Assembly (NCBI RefSeq): GCF_006064855.1
Contig: NZ_CP040753.1
Location: 2,836,001-2,900,000, forward strand
DNA: 64,000 nt
Direction of reading: 5' to 3'
Source: Sulfitobacter sp. BSw21498
GTDB taxonomy: Bacteria; Pseudomonadota; Alphaproteobacteria; Rhodobacterales; Rhodobacteraceae
Below are positions 35,208 through 44,101 of the stretch, piece after piece. Every line of letters starts with the position of its first letter. The first letter of the stretch is position 1. The notes under the pieces are model-generated. The model did not search any database and was not told the DNA's origin. It saw nothing but the letters and a program-made list of their open reading frames with translations. Made by a program: the position numbers and the translations under genes.

Positions 35208-35861
35208 TCAAATATGGGTCTGCGCGACGCGGCGTGCAGGCGTGTCCAGATGGGGCACCGCGTTGAACAACACCGGTGACCAATGGCCGCCGATGGGGAA
35301 CAACCGGTGCATTGACGTGTGCATGATCGCCAGCGCAATGCGCGACATGGCCGGAATACCCAGCCCCATCGCCTGCGCCATCACCATAGAAATCAGCCCC
35401 CCCGACGTCACCACCAGCGCGGGACCGTCCCCGTCCGAGATTTCCTGGAGCACGGATTTGATGCGGCTTTCGAAGTTGGCGTAGCTTTCGGGCGGGTTTT
35501 CAAGCTGGTCGCTTTTCCACGTCTCGAACACCAACGGGAGGTGTTTGGTAAAGCCGCCCTGCTCGGTCGGAAAGGGGATGCCGTGCTGTTGCTCCATCAT
35601 GGTGGCAAGCGTGAAATACTCAAGCTCGTTCAGCCGTGCATCGCGGACCGGTTCAAGCCCGGTGTTCATGCCTTCGGCGGTTTCTTTATGGCGCCGCAGC
35701 GTGCCGGTATAAAGCCGCGTATGATGCGTTTCCGACTGCCGCAGGTGATCGCCCAGCCACGCGGCCTGTTCATGACCAAGCGGGCTGAGCTTGTCATAAC
35801 TGATTTCGTCTTTCGCTTGTGAATTTGCCTGACCGTGGCGGATAAGAGTAATGTGGGACAT
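35208..35861 (-). CDS. histidine phosphatase family protein
   Basis: 217 aa. The catalytic RHG motif is in HITLIRHGQANSQAKDE, followed by DKLSPLGHEQAAWLGDHL. The proton-donor glutamate region is LNELEYFTLATM and the second His segment is LVVTSGGLISMVMAQA, where Ser/Gly stands in place of the usual second catalytic His (GH). That change may lower or alter phosphatase activity. The frame continues upstream to 37412 as an artefact antisense to fdhA; the ATG follows AAAAAGG. It ends only 11 nt before the GST gene, so the two are likely one transcript. Confidence 0.88.
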   Translation of the reverse strand: MSHITLIRHGQANSQAKDEISYDKLSPLGHEQAAWLGDHLRQSETHHTRLYTGTLRRHKETAEGMNTGLEPVRDARLNELEYFTLATMMEQQHGIPFPTEQGGFTKHLPLVFETWKSDQLENPPESYANFESRIKSVLQEISDGDGPALVVTSGGLISMVMAQAMGLGIPAMSRIALAIMHTSMHRLFPIGGHWSPVLFNAVPHLDTPARRVAQTHI

Positions 35862-36071
35862 GGCGCGCCTTTTTCTGTTGCGCCATTGATAGGCAAGCCT
35901 TGCGCGGGTTGAAAGGCTGCCCGCACCTTGCGCAGGGATTTTTTGCCGCAGGCCCCCCGCGCCGCATATCGGAAACGCCGGTGGCGCAAAAACGGGGCAG
36001 GGTGTCGGGATTATGACTGCCGCCGCGCACATGCCCTGCCTATACTGCGGGACGGTACAGGAGGTTTCCAC

Positions 36072-38840
36072 ATGGCGAACAAGGTTAAATTCACGCTCGA
36101 TGGCGAAACGGTCGAGGCCGATGCCGGGCTGACCATATGGGAAATCGCCAATGGTCGCGGGCTGAAAATCCCGCATCTGTGCTTTACGCCAGAGCCAGGG
36201 TATCGCCCTGACGGGAACTGCCGCGCCTGTATGGTCGAGATCGAAGGTGAGCGCGTTCTGGCTGCGTCTTGCCTGCGTGAACCAAGCGACGGCATGGTCG
36301 TGACCACCAACAATGCCCGCGCGGAAAATGCCCGCAAGATGGTGATGGAGCTGCTGGTTACAGATCAGCCCGCGCGTGAGGTGGCACATGATAAGTCCAG
36401 CCATCTGTGGGATATGGCCGAAATGGAAGGGGTTACAGCAAGCCGCTTTCCCAAGCTGGAAGAGGGGCGCATTCCGCTGCTGGACGACAGCCATGTCGCA
36501 ATGCGGGTCAATCTTGATGCCTGTATCCAGTGCAATTTGTGTGTGCGTGCGTGCCGCGAGGTGCAGGTCAACGACGTGATCGGCATGGCCGGTCGGGGGC
36601 AGGACAGTTATCCGGTGTTCGACATGGCCGACCCGATGGGCGCGTCCTCTTGTGTGGCATGCGGCGAATGTGTGCAGGCCTGCCCCACCGGAGCCCTGAT
36701 GGAAGCGACGGTACTGGACGCTGATCAGGTCGGCGACAGTGCGGATTTCGACAGCGAGGTCGACAGCATCTGCCCGTTCTGCGGTGTCGGCTGTCAGGTG
36801 TCGCTCAAGGTTAAGGACGGCAAAATCAAATACGTCGATGGGATCAATGGCCCCGCGAACGAGGGGCGGCTGTGCGTCAAAGGGCGCTTTGGCTTCGACT
36901 ATAACCACCACCCGCACCGGCTGACCAAACCGCTGATCCGTCGCAAGGATGCACCACCCAAAGGGCTGAATGTCGATCCCGGCAACTGGCAAACCCACTT
37001 CCGCGAAGCGACCTGGGACGAAGCGCTGGATTTTGCCGCGGGTGGCATGAAAAAGATCGGCGGCACGGGCGTGGCGGGCTTTGGGTCGGCGAAATGCACG
37101 AACGAGGAAGCCTACCTGTTTCAAAAGATCATCCGTCAGGGTTTTGGTCATAACAACGTCGACCACTGCACGCGGCTTTGCCATGCATCGTCCGTGGCAG
37201 CACTGATGGAGAACGTCGGTTCGGGGGCCGTTACCGCGACCTTCAACCAGATCGAAAACGCCGATGTAGCGATTGTGATCGGGGCGAATCCGACCGAGAA
37301 CCACCCCGTCGCGGCGACGTTCTTTAAGCAATTTGCCAAGCGCGGCGGCAAGCTGATCGTGATGGACCCGCGCGGGCAAGCGCTTAAACGTCATGCATCG
37401 CATATGCTGCAATTCCGCCCCGGCACCGATGTGTCGATGTTAAACGCGATCATGCATGTGATCGTCGAGGAAAAGCTGTTCGATCAACAGTATATCGAGG
37501 CTTACACCGAAAACTGGGAAATCGAGAAAGCCCACCTGAAAACCTTTACCCCCGAGAAAATGTCCAAGATTTGCGGTATTGAGCCTGAGGTCCTGCGCGA
37601 TGTGGCGCGGACCTTTGCGGGGGCCAATGCGGCGATGATCTTTTGGGGCATGGGCATCTCGCAGCACATCCACGGCACCGATAATTCGCGCTGCCTGATC
37701 TCGCTCGCGCTGATGACGGGGCAGATCGGTCGGCCCGGTGCGGGGCTACACCCGTTGCGGGGGCAGAACAACGTGCAGGGCGCGTCTGATGCGGGGCTGA
37801 TCCCGATGTTCCTGCCCGATTACCAGCCGGTGTCTGACGACGGCGTGCGGTCTGCCTTTACCGATGTGTGGCAAAGCAGCGATTTCAGCAATCAGAAGGG
37901 TCTTACCGTGACCGAAATCATGGACGCGGTGTATGATGGCGACATCCGCAGCCTATATGTTCTGGGTGAGAACCCCGCCATGTCCGACCCCGATGTGGAA
38001 CATGCCCGCGATGCGCTGGCCAAGCTTGATCATCTCGTGGTGCAGGATATCTTTTTGACCGAAACCGCGAACTTTGCCGACGTGATCCTGCCCGCCAGCG
38101 CCTTTGCCGAGAAATCCGGCACTGTGACCAACACCAACCGTCAGGTGCAAATGGGCCGCCCGGCCGTGCCGCCGCCGGGCGACGCGAAAGAAGACTGGTG
38201 GATAGAGGTCGAACTGGCGAAACGTCTGGGGCTAGGGTGGACCTATACCGACCCGAGCGAGGTCTTCGCCGAGATGAAGCTGAACATGTCGTCGCTGAAT
38301 AACATCACATGGAACCGTCTAGAGAGCGAAGGGGCCGTGACCTATCCCTCGACCAGTCCCACTGATCCGGGGCAGGCGATTGTCTTTGCCGACGGGTTCC
38401 CGCGGCAAGACGGGCGCGCACGGTTCACGCCTGCCAGCATTATCGCACCTGATGATGCGCCCGACGAAGACTATCCGATGATCCTGACCACAGGGCGCCA
38501 GCTGGAGCATTGGCACACGGGGTCAATGACACGGCGGTCCCATGTGCTGGACGGGTTGGAGCCCGAGGCGAACTGTTCGCTGCACCCGTCGACGCTGCGC
38601 AAGCTGGGGGTGCAGCCGGGGGCGTATATCCGTCTGACGACAAAGCGTGGGTCGATCGAGCTGATGGCGCGCGAAGACCGCGCCGTGTCGCCCGATATGG
38701 TTTTTCTGCCCTTCGCTTATGTCGAAGCCGCGGCGAATATCCTGACCAATCCGGCGGTTGACCCCTATGGGAAAATCCCCGAGTTCAAATTCTCTGCCGT
38801 GAAAGTAGAGGCCGCGACAGTCCCCCAACCCGCAGAGTAA
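36072..38840 (+). CDS. fdhA: formate dehydrogenase alpha subunit (molybdopterin, NAD-dependent type)
   Basis: 922 aa. The ATG follows AGGAGG at 7 nt. The N-terminal 2Fe-2S domain (1-80) has GNCRACMVEIEG. Two 4Fe-4S clusters are in CIQCNLCVRACREV and CVACGECVQACPTGA. The Mo/W-bisMGD part begins with the cluster CPFCGVGC. The metal ligand is Cys in VDHCTRLCHASS, not selenocysteine. GMGISQHIHGTDN, GRPGAGLHPLRGQNNVQGA and the MGD-binding C-terminus with TTGRQLEHWHTGSMTRRS complete it. It oxidises formate to CO2. No beta/gamma NADH-dehydrogenase-like subunits or fdhD follow, so its electron partner is outside the window or is a ferredoxin. Confidence 0.94.
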   Translation: MANKVKFTLDGETVEADAGLTIWEIANGRGLKIPHLCFTPEPGYRPDGNCRACMVEIEGERVLAASCLREPSDGMVVTTNNARAENARKMVMELLVTDQPAREVAHDKSSHLWDMAEMEGVTASRFPKLEEGRIPLLDDSHVAMRVNLDACIQCNLCVRACREVQVNDVIGMAGRGQDSYPVFDMADPMGASSCVACGECVQACPTGALMEATVLDADQVGDSADFDSEVDSICPFCGVGCQVSLKVKDGKIKYVDGINGPANEGRLCVKGRFGFDYNHHPHRLTKPLIRRKDAPPKGLNVDPGNWQTHFREATWDEALDFAAGGMKKIGGTGVAGFGSAKCTNEEAYLFQKIIRQGFGHNNVDHCTRLCHASSVAALMENVGSGAVTATFNQIENADVAIVIGANPTENHPVAATFFKQFAKRGGKLIVMDPRGQALKRHASHMLQFRPGTDVSMLNAIMHVIVEEKLFDQQYIEAYTENWEIEKAHLKTFTPEKMSKICGIEPEVLRDVARTFAGANAAMIFWGMGISQHIHGTDNSRCLISLALMTGQIGRPGAGLHPLRGQNNVQGASDAGLIPMFLPDYQPVSDDGVRSAFTDVWQSSDFSNQKGLTVTEIMDAVYDGDIRSLYVLGENPAMSDPDVEHARDALAKLDHLVVQDIFLTETANFADVILPASAFAEKSGTVTNTNRQVQMGRPAVPPPGDAKEDWWIEVELAKRLGLGWTYTDPSEVFAEMKLNMSSLNNITWNRLESEGAVTYPSTSPTDPGQAIVFADGFPRQDGRARFTPASIIAPDDAPDEDYPMILTTGRQLEHWHTGSMTRRSHVLDGLEPEANCSLHPSTLRKLGVQPGAYIRLTTKRGSIELMAREDRAVSPDMVFLPFAYVEAAANILTNPAVDPYGKIPEFKFSAVKVEAATVPQPAE

Positions 38841-38930
38841 CCCTGCAGATCAACCCCAACCTTTTGCGCGACCACAATATCGCGTGAGACGTTGGGGCAG
38901 ATGCCGGCCCGGGTCGGCACCCATTTGGGA

Positions 38931-39158
38931 TCAGTGGCGTAGATACCCGCGGCGTTCAGCACGGTTGCGATAGCGATCGGCCATTTTTGACGCCTCGCGC
39001 AGGTTGCCGAAACACTGGATGACCGCTTTGGGTTGTCCGCCGGCCACACCCCATTCGCGCAGTACGGATACTTCGCTGAAAAGGTTCATCGCGATTTCCA
39101 CGCGGTAGAACAGCCGTCGGTGGGCAGCGTTGGTCCGGTAGAGCAAACATTCGATCAT
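38931..39158 (-). CDS. WGR domain-containing protein
   Basis: 75 aa, a stand-alone WGR domain. Markers are CLLYRTNAAHRRLFYRVEIAMNLFSEVSVLREWGVAGG (W-G in the REWGVAGG turn; the usual R of WGR is V), and QCFGNLREASKMADRYRNRAERRGY. WGR domains bind nucleic acid ends in PARPs and occur alone in many Alphaproteobacteria. Function here is unknown. It lies tail-to-tail with fdhA. Confidence 0.82.
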   Translation of the reverse strand: MIECLLYRTNAAHRRLFYRVEIAMNLFSEVSVLREWGVAGGQPKAVIQCFGNLREASKMADRYRNRAERRGYLRH

Positions 39159-39241
39159 CGGTGGAAACTAACGGGCCACAGGGCAGGCGCGCAATACCAA
39201 GGTTCGTGCGGTCGCTAAAAAGATGGGACATGAACGGGGTG

Positions 39242-39943
39242 TCAGCTCCATGTGACGTCGCCCAGAAAGATATAGCCCGCCCCATAGATCGTCTTGATAA
39301 GCTGGGGGTTCTTGGGGTCTTCGCGCAGCTTGGTACGCAAACGAGAGATGCGGACATCCATCGCCCTGTCAAAGCTTTCAGAGGCGACGCCGCCCAAGCT
39401 TGATTGCATCTGTGCGCGGCTCAGCAGGCGTTTGGGCGCGTCGAGAAACAGGCGCAGGACCTCCCCCTCGGCATGGGAAAACGGGATTTCGGCACCGGTA
39501 TCATCCTCCAGCGTATAGCGGTCGAAATGCGCTTTCCACCCGCTGAACGCCGCGACCGTGCCTGCCTGGGGCGACGGCTTGGCGCTGCGCAGGCGGGCGC
39601 GGATACGGGCGACGACTTCGGCAGGATCAAAGGGTTTGATGATATAATCATCGGCCCCAAGCTCCAGCCCCGTGACGCGGTCCTGCACCTGGGCGCGGCC
39701 CGAGATGATGATAACAATCGCGCCCTGTTCCAACGCGAGACGGTGCACCAGCGTCAGCCCGTCGGAATCCGGCAGGGACAGGTCGACAAGGCAAACGTCG
39801 GGGGTGTGGGTCGCCAAGGCGGCCTCGAACGCGCGGGCGCGGCCGAACGAGAGCGTGTCAAAGCCCGCTTCCTCCAGCGCGTCAGCCAGCAGCGTGCGGA
39901 TTTCGGGTTCATCGTCCAGTATGGTGACAAGGGGGCGGGTCAT
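39242..39943 (-). CDS. OmpR-type response regulator
   Basis: 233 aa. The receiver (1-115) shows TILDDEPEIRTLLADAL, phospho-Asp in DVCLVDLSLPDSDGL and the Lys in GADDYIIKPFDPAEVVARIRARL. The winged helix (about 135-230) shows FSHAEGEVLRLFLDAPKRLLSR, SFDRAMDVRISRLRTKLREDP and IKTIYGAGYIFLG. The ATG overlaps the kinase stop by 4 nt, so it is the cognate partner of the hybrid kinase. Both are divergent from the acyl-CoA ligase/ABC operon and may control it. Confidence 0.93.
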   Translation of the reverse strand: MTRPLVTILDDEPEIRTLLADALEEAGFDTLSFGRARAFEAALATHTPDVCLVDLSLPDSDGLTLVHRLALEQGAIVIIISGRAQVQDRVTGLELGADDYIIKPFDPAEVVARIRARLRSAKPSPQAGTVAAFSGWKAHFDRYTLEDDTGAEIPFSHAEGEVLRLFLDAPKRLLSRAQMQSSLGGVASESFDRAMDVRISRLRTKLREDPKNPQLIKTIYGAGYIFLGDVTWS

Positions 39944-41880
39944 TGGGCGGCGATCTCTTTTGGGGCAATCAATGCGGTCAGGTCCGCGGCTTCGAACGGT
40001 TTGCGCAACACGGGTGCGAGGGCTTGCGCCTCTAGGAACTGGGCGTCATCGGGCGGCAGCGAGGTCATCAGCACCAGTGGCGGCGCGTCGGGTGGTAGCC
40101 GTTTGGCAAGGTCCAGCCCTGTCGCCTCGCCGACAAGCTGGATGTCAGACAGGATCAGCGCGATATCGGGCAGATCGGCGAGCAGCGCGGTCGCTTCGTC
40201 CGCGCTGGCAGCTTCGATCACGGAATGGCCGAGGCCCATCAGCATATCCCGCACCAGAGCGCGCAGATCATCGGCGTCTTCGACCAGCAACACCAGCCCG
40301 GTGGTGGCGGTAACTGCAGGGCGATAGGGGAGGCGCATGGTCACCTGAGCGCCCTTGGTGGTGTTGCCAAGCCGCAAGTCGCCCCCCGCCGATTTCACCA
40401 TGTCATAGACCATCGGCAGCCCCAGTCCCGATCCTTCGGCCCCTTTGGTCGTAAAAAACGGGTCGAACCCGTGTTCAAGCGCCATGGGCGAAAAGCCGGG
40501 GCCGGTGTCGAGCAAGACCCATTCGATCCAGGTATCATGGACCTGGCGCACCTCAAGCGAGATGGCCCCCGCGGCCCCGCAGGCATCGCGGGCGTTCAGG
40601 ATCAGGTTCAACAGCCCGTCCTGCACCAGCCCGCTATCCAGTAGAACAGGCGCGTCGACCATCTGGCTGTCGATGCTCAGCGTCATTCCCTTGGGCAGGG
40701 TAGGCCGCGCGATCAGGGACAGATCCTCAAGCAGCCGCGGGATATGTGTTGCGGTCGGGCGCAGCGTGCGCGCCCCCGTCATATCCGCAATAGAGCTGAG
40801 CAAGGTGCCACCCCGACGCGCGGCTGCAAGGGTGCCCTCGATCAACGGGGCGGCTTCAGCCGGTTGGCCATCAAGTCGCCCAAGCCGTGATTGCAGGCCA
40901 AGGATGATGGTCAGCAGGTTGGAAAAATCATGCGCCAGCCCAGAGATCACCTGCGCTGCGATCTCGCGTCGTCGGGTCTGTTGCAGGGCGACACGGTTTT
41001 GGGTTTCTTCGGTCACATCCATCGACAGGATATAGACACCGCCATGGGTATCAGGGGTAAAGGCCCCCCGGATGCGGCGGGCGCTAAGGTCGTCGGTAAA
41101 TTCGATCACCGACGGTTTCCCAGCGAGCGCCTGGACCAGCGACGGGGCGACGCATTCATAGGCCTGCTGGCCCAGAACGTCGGCGATATGGTTGCCGATC
41201 AGGTCAGCGCGGCGGCCCGGCATGACAGAGGCGAGCCGCCGGTTGGTATAGGTATAGCGTGCGTTTGCATCGACATGCGCAATATGGGCTGGCATCATTT
41301 CGGTCGTGAGACGGGACCGCGCCTCTGACAAGGTCAGCTGGCGTTTCGCTTCCTCCAGCGCGGTGTTCATGGCGGCAAGTTCGCGGTTGGTCGCCGACAG
41401 CTCTTCGGCGTGGGCCAACACCTGCCCCGACAGCGCGTCCGACCGCGCGCGCAGCAGGGCCTCATGCTGTTTGGTACGGGTAATATCGGTATAGACGGTG
41501 ACCCATCCACCTTGGGGCAGCGGGGACCCTTCGACCGAAATGGTACGCCCGTTCGCGCGGGTGCGTTCCATATAATGCGGTTCAAACGCGCGGGCCTGTT
41601 CCACGCGTTCCGCCACAAACGGCCCCACATCGTCCACGTCGCCGTATTCCCCTGACTGCGCCAGCAGCGTGATCGTTTCCTGAAAGCTGGCACCGGGTGT
41701 CACAAGCGCTGTGGGCAGGTTGAACATCTGCTGGAACGGCGCGTTGCAAAGCACCAGCCGCAAATCGGCGTCATAGATTGTCAGTGCCTGCGCGATCAGG
41801 TTCAGCCCCGCAGCCGTCATGAGTTTCGTCTGATTATCGTCAATCTGCATCCGGCCGCCCCCCGCGTCAGACTGCACCAT
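39940..41880 (-). CDS. PAS-domain hybrid histidine kinase
   Basis: About 646 aa from ATG 41880; a GTG at 41916 and an ATG at 41850 are alternatives without better ribosome sites. Two PAS domains: one near the N-terminus (AGLNLIAQALTIYDADLRLVLCNAPFQQMFNLP) and one near 200-300 (PAHIAHVDANARYTYTNRRLASVMPGRRAD), joined by a coiled coil. HisKA has SGLAHDFSNLLTIILGLQSRLG with the phospho-His; HATPase has LILNARDACGAAG and DTGPGFSPMALEHGFDPFFTTK. A C-terminal receiver (VLLVEDADDLRALVRDML, ILSDIQLVGE) ends it. No membrane helix is seen, so it senses a cytoplasmic ligand. Confidence 0.92.
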   Translation of the reverse strand: MVQSDAGGGRMQIDDNQTKLMTAAGLNLIAQALTIYDADLRLVLCNAPFQQMFNLPTALVTPGASFQETITLLAQSGEYGDVDDVGPFVAERVEQARAFEPHYMERTRANGRTISVEGSPLPQGGWVTVYTDITRTKQHEALLRARSDALSGQVLAHAEELSATNRELAAMNTALEEAKRQLTLSEARSRLTTEMMPAHIAHVDANARYTYTNRRLASVMPGRRADLIGNHIADVLGQQAYECVAPSLVQALAGKPSVIEFTDDLSARRIRGAFTPDTHGGVYILSMDVTEETQNRVALQQTRRREIAAQVISGLAHDFSNLLTIILGLQSRLGRLDGQPAEAAPLIEGTLAAARRGGTLLSSIADMTGARTLRPTATHIPRLLEDLSLIARPTLPKGMTLSIDSQMVDAPVLLDSGLVQDGLLNLILNARDACGAAGAISLEVRQVHDTWIEWVLLDTGPGFSPMALEHGFDPFFTTKGAEGSGLGLPMVYDMVKSAGGDLRLGNTTKGAQVTMRLPYRPAVTATTGLVLLVEDADDLRALVRDMLMGLGHSVIEAASADEATALLADLPDIALILSDIQLVGEATGLDLAKRLPPDAPPLVLMTSLPPDDAQFLEAQALAPVLRKPFEAADLTALIAPKEIAAQ

Positions 41881-42054
41881 CGCCACCGTGCCGCCAAGCG
41901 CAACCTGTGAAATCACGCCTGTTACAATTCGTTAGGATTGAGAAATCATTAGGTAAAAGTTGACGTAGAGCATCGGGTCAACATCATGGTGCGACATCAG
42001 AATCGCACCAGCGATCGACCTGCCGAAAAAGAGCAGGGTTTGGGAGGAAGACAT

Positions 42055-44025
42055 TTGGCTCACACGCTCGTGAGCGCCGACGGACCGCAATCGGTTCCGG
42101 CGCTGCTGCATCGTAATGCAACGCAATTTGCGAACGCACCCGCGTATCGCGAAAAAGAATATGGCATCTGGCAAAGCTGGACCTGGTCGCAGACCCGCGA
42201 CGAGGTCGAAGCGCTTGCGCTTGGCTTGCTGGAACTTGGCGCGAACGAAGGCGATTTTATCGCCATCATCGGTCGCAACCGCCCCTATCTCTATTGGGCC
42301 ATGATGGCCGCAGAGATGGTTGGCGCGGTGCCGGTGCCGCTGTATCAGGATGCCAACGCAGAAGAGATGGCCTATGTACTGGACCATTGCGGCGCACGGT
42401 TTGCCGTCGTGGGCGACCAGGAACAGGTCGACAAGGTGCTGGACGTTCAAGACCAGCTGACCCAGTTCGAACGCATGATCTATCTCGATCCACGCGGCTT
42501 GCGCAAATACGATCACGCCGCGCTGGACCAATATAGCGCCGTCCAAGACATGGGCCGCAAGGCACGCGATAAACACATCAAAGAGCTTGAGGCACGTCAG
42601 GCCAAGCTGGATTACGACAGCACGGGCGTCATGCTTTATACCTCAGGCACCACGGGCAAGCCCAAGGGCGTGGTGCTGAGCAACCGCAACATTATCGAGA
42701 CAGCCAAATCTTCCTCTGTCTTCGACAAGTTGCGCCAGACCGACGATATTCTGGCCTACCTGCCGATGGCTTGGGTGGGGGATTTCATCTTTTCCGTAGG
42801 TCAGGCGCTGTGGACAGGGTTTTGCACGAACTGCCCTGAATCGGCTGATACGATGCATGTTGATTTGCGCGAGATCGGCCCGACCTACTACTTTGCCCCG
42901 CCCCGCGTATTTGAAACCCAGCTGACATCGGTGATGATCCGCATGGAGGACGCAAGCCGGTTCAAAAAGTGGCTGTTTGATAAATTCATGTCCCATGCGC
43001 GCAGGGTTGGCCCCGCGATTCTGGATGGTAAATCCGTCGGTGCGATGGACCGCGCGAAATATGCCTTGGGCGAGTTGATGATCTATGGCCCGCTGAAAAA
43101 CACGCTGGGCCTCAGCCGCGTGCGCGTCGGCTATACCGCGGGCGAGGCGATCGGGCCCGAGATTTTCGATTTCTATCGCTCGCTCGGGATCAACTTGAAA
43201 CAGCTTTACGGACAAACAGAGGCGACGGTGTTTATTACCGCGCAGCCGGACGGCGAAGTGCGTAGTGACACGGTTGGTGTGACCTGCCCAGGCGTGGAGC
43301 TAAAGATCGCCGAAAATGGCGAAGTGTTCTACCGCAGCCCCGGCGTTTTCGTCGAGTATTACAAAAACCCCGAAAGCACCGCCGATACCAAGGATGCCGA
43401 AGGTTGGGTCGCGACCGGTGACGCTGGCTTTATCGAGGAAAGCTCGGGCCATCTGCGCATTATCGACCGCGCCAAGGATGTGGGCAAAATGGCCGATGGA
43501 AGCCTGTTTGCGCCGAAATATGTGGAAAACAAGCTCAAGTTCTTTCCCAATGTCCTGGAGGCCGTGGTTTTCGGCAACGGGCGCGACGCCTGCACCGCCT
43601 TTATCAATATCGACCTGACAGCGGTCGGAAGCTGGGCGGAGCGCAACAACATTGGCTATGCGTCCTATCAAGAACTGGCGCGGCATCCCCAAGTAATGGA
43701 CACGATCCAGAGCCATGTGGAAGAGGTCAACGCCTCTATCGCCGAGGATGAAATGCTGTCGGGCTGTCAGGTGCATCGCTTTGTCGTGCTGCACAAAGAG
43801 CTTGATGCCGACGACGGAGAGTTGACGCGCACGCGCAAAGTGCGGCGCAAAGTCATCGGCGAGAAGTTCGCCGACATCATCGCCGCACTTTACGACGGGT
43901 CGCCTTCGGTCAGCACGGTCACCGAAGTAACCTATGAAGACGGGCGCAAGGGGTCGATCGCGGCTACGCTTGAGGTGCGCGACGCCAAGGTGTTCGCAGA
44001 CACCCGCAAGATGGCCGCGCAATGA
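42055..44025 (+). CDS. long-chain acyl-CoA synthetase-like AMP-binding protein
   Basis: About 656 aa. I choose the TTG at 42055 because GGGAGGA lies 7 nt upstream; an ATG at 41986 adds 23 residues but has no ribosome site. The AMP-binding P-loop is GVMLYTSGTTGKPKGVVLSNRN. Other motifs are YLPMAWVGDFIFSVGQALW, GYTAGEAIGPEIFDFYRSLGINLKQLYGQTEA and ATGDAGFIEESSGHLRIIDRAKDVGKMADG. It activates a carboxylic acid to its CoA thioester. As the first gene of an ABC operon with a second ligase at the far end, it most likely activates the imported acid, whose identity is unknown. Confidence 0.9.
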   Translation: MAHTLVSADGPQSVPALLHRNATQFANAPAYREKEYGIWQSWTWSQTRDEVEALALGLLELGANEGDFIAIIGRNRPYLYWAMMAAEMVGAVPVPLYQDANAEEMAYVLDHCGARFAVVGDQEQVDKVLDVQDQLTQFERMIYLDPRGLRKYDHAALDQYSAVQDMGRKARDKHIKELEARQAKLDYDSTGVMLYTSGTTGKPKGVVLSNRNIIETAKSSSVFDKLRQTDDILAYLPMAWVGDFIFSVGQALWTGFCTNCPESADTMHVDLREIGPTYYFAPPRVFETQLTSVMIRMEDASRFKKWLFDKFMSHARRVGPAILDGKSVGAMDRAKYALGELMIYGPLKNTLGLSRVRVGYTAGEAIGPEIFDFYRSLGINLKQLYGQTEATVFITAQPDGEVRSDTVGVTCPGVELKIAENGEVFYRSPGVFVEYYKNPESTADTKDAEGWVATGDAGFIEESSGHLRIIDRAKDVGKMADGSLFAPKYVENKLKFFPNVLEAVVFGNGRDACTAFINIDLTAVGSWAERNNIGYASYQELARHPQVMDTIQSHVEEVNASIAEDEMLSGCQVHRFVVLHKELDADDGELTRTRKVRRKVIGEKFADIIAALYDGSPSVSTVTEVTYEDGRKGSIAATLEVRDAKVFADTRKMAAQ

Positions 44026-44068
44026 GCATGACATCAAACGGATCATGCGGGCGCTGCGGTTGCGCAGT

Positions 44069-44095
44069 GGATTTTAAGACCATTTGGAAGGGGGC
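44069..44095 (+). repeat. leader repeat copy 1 (before livG)
   Basis: GGATTTTAAGACCATTTGGA and the G-rich ribosome-site region after it recur almost unchanged at 45998-46025 in front of livM. The shared core is GGATTT, a short A-rich stretch, ACCATTTGGAA and a G run. Both copies sit directly before a start codon. It may be duplicated translation-control sequence. Confidence 0.5.
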
Positions 44096-44101
44096 TGCGG
44101 C

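Noticed and set aside
35208..37412. Very long minus-strand open frame (734 codons) over fdhA
   Set aside because: Only the last 217 codons match a protein family. The rest is antisense to fdhA, whose frame carries all cluster and cofactor motifs.
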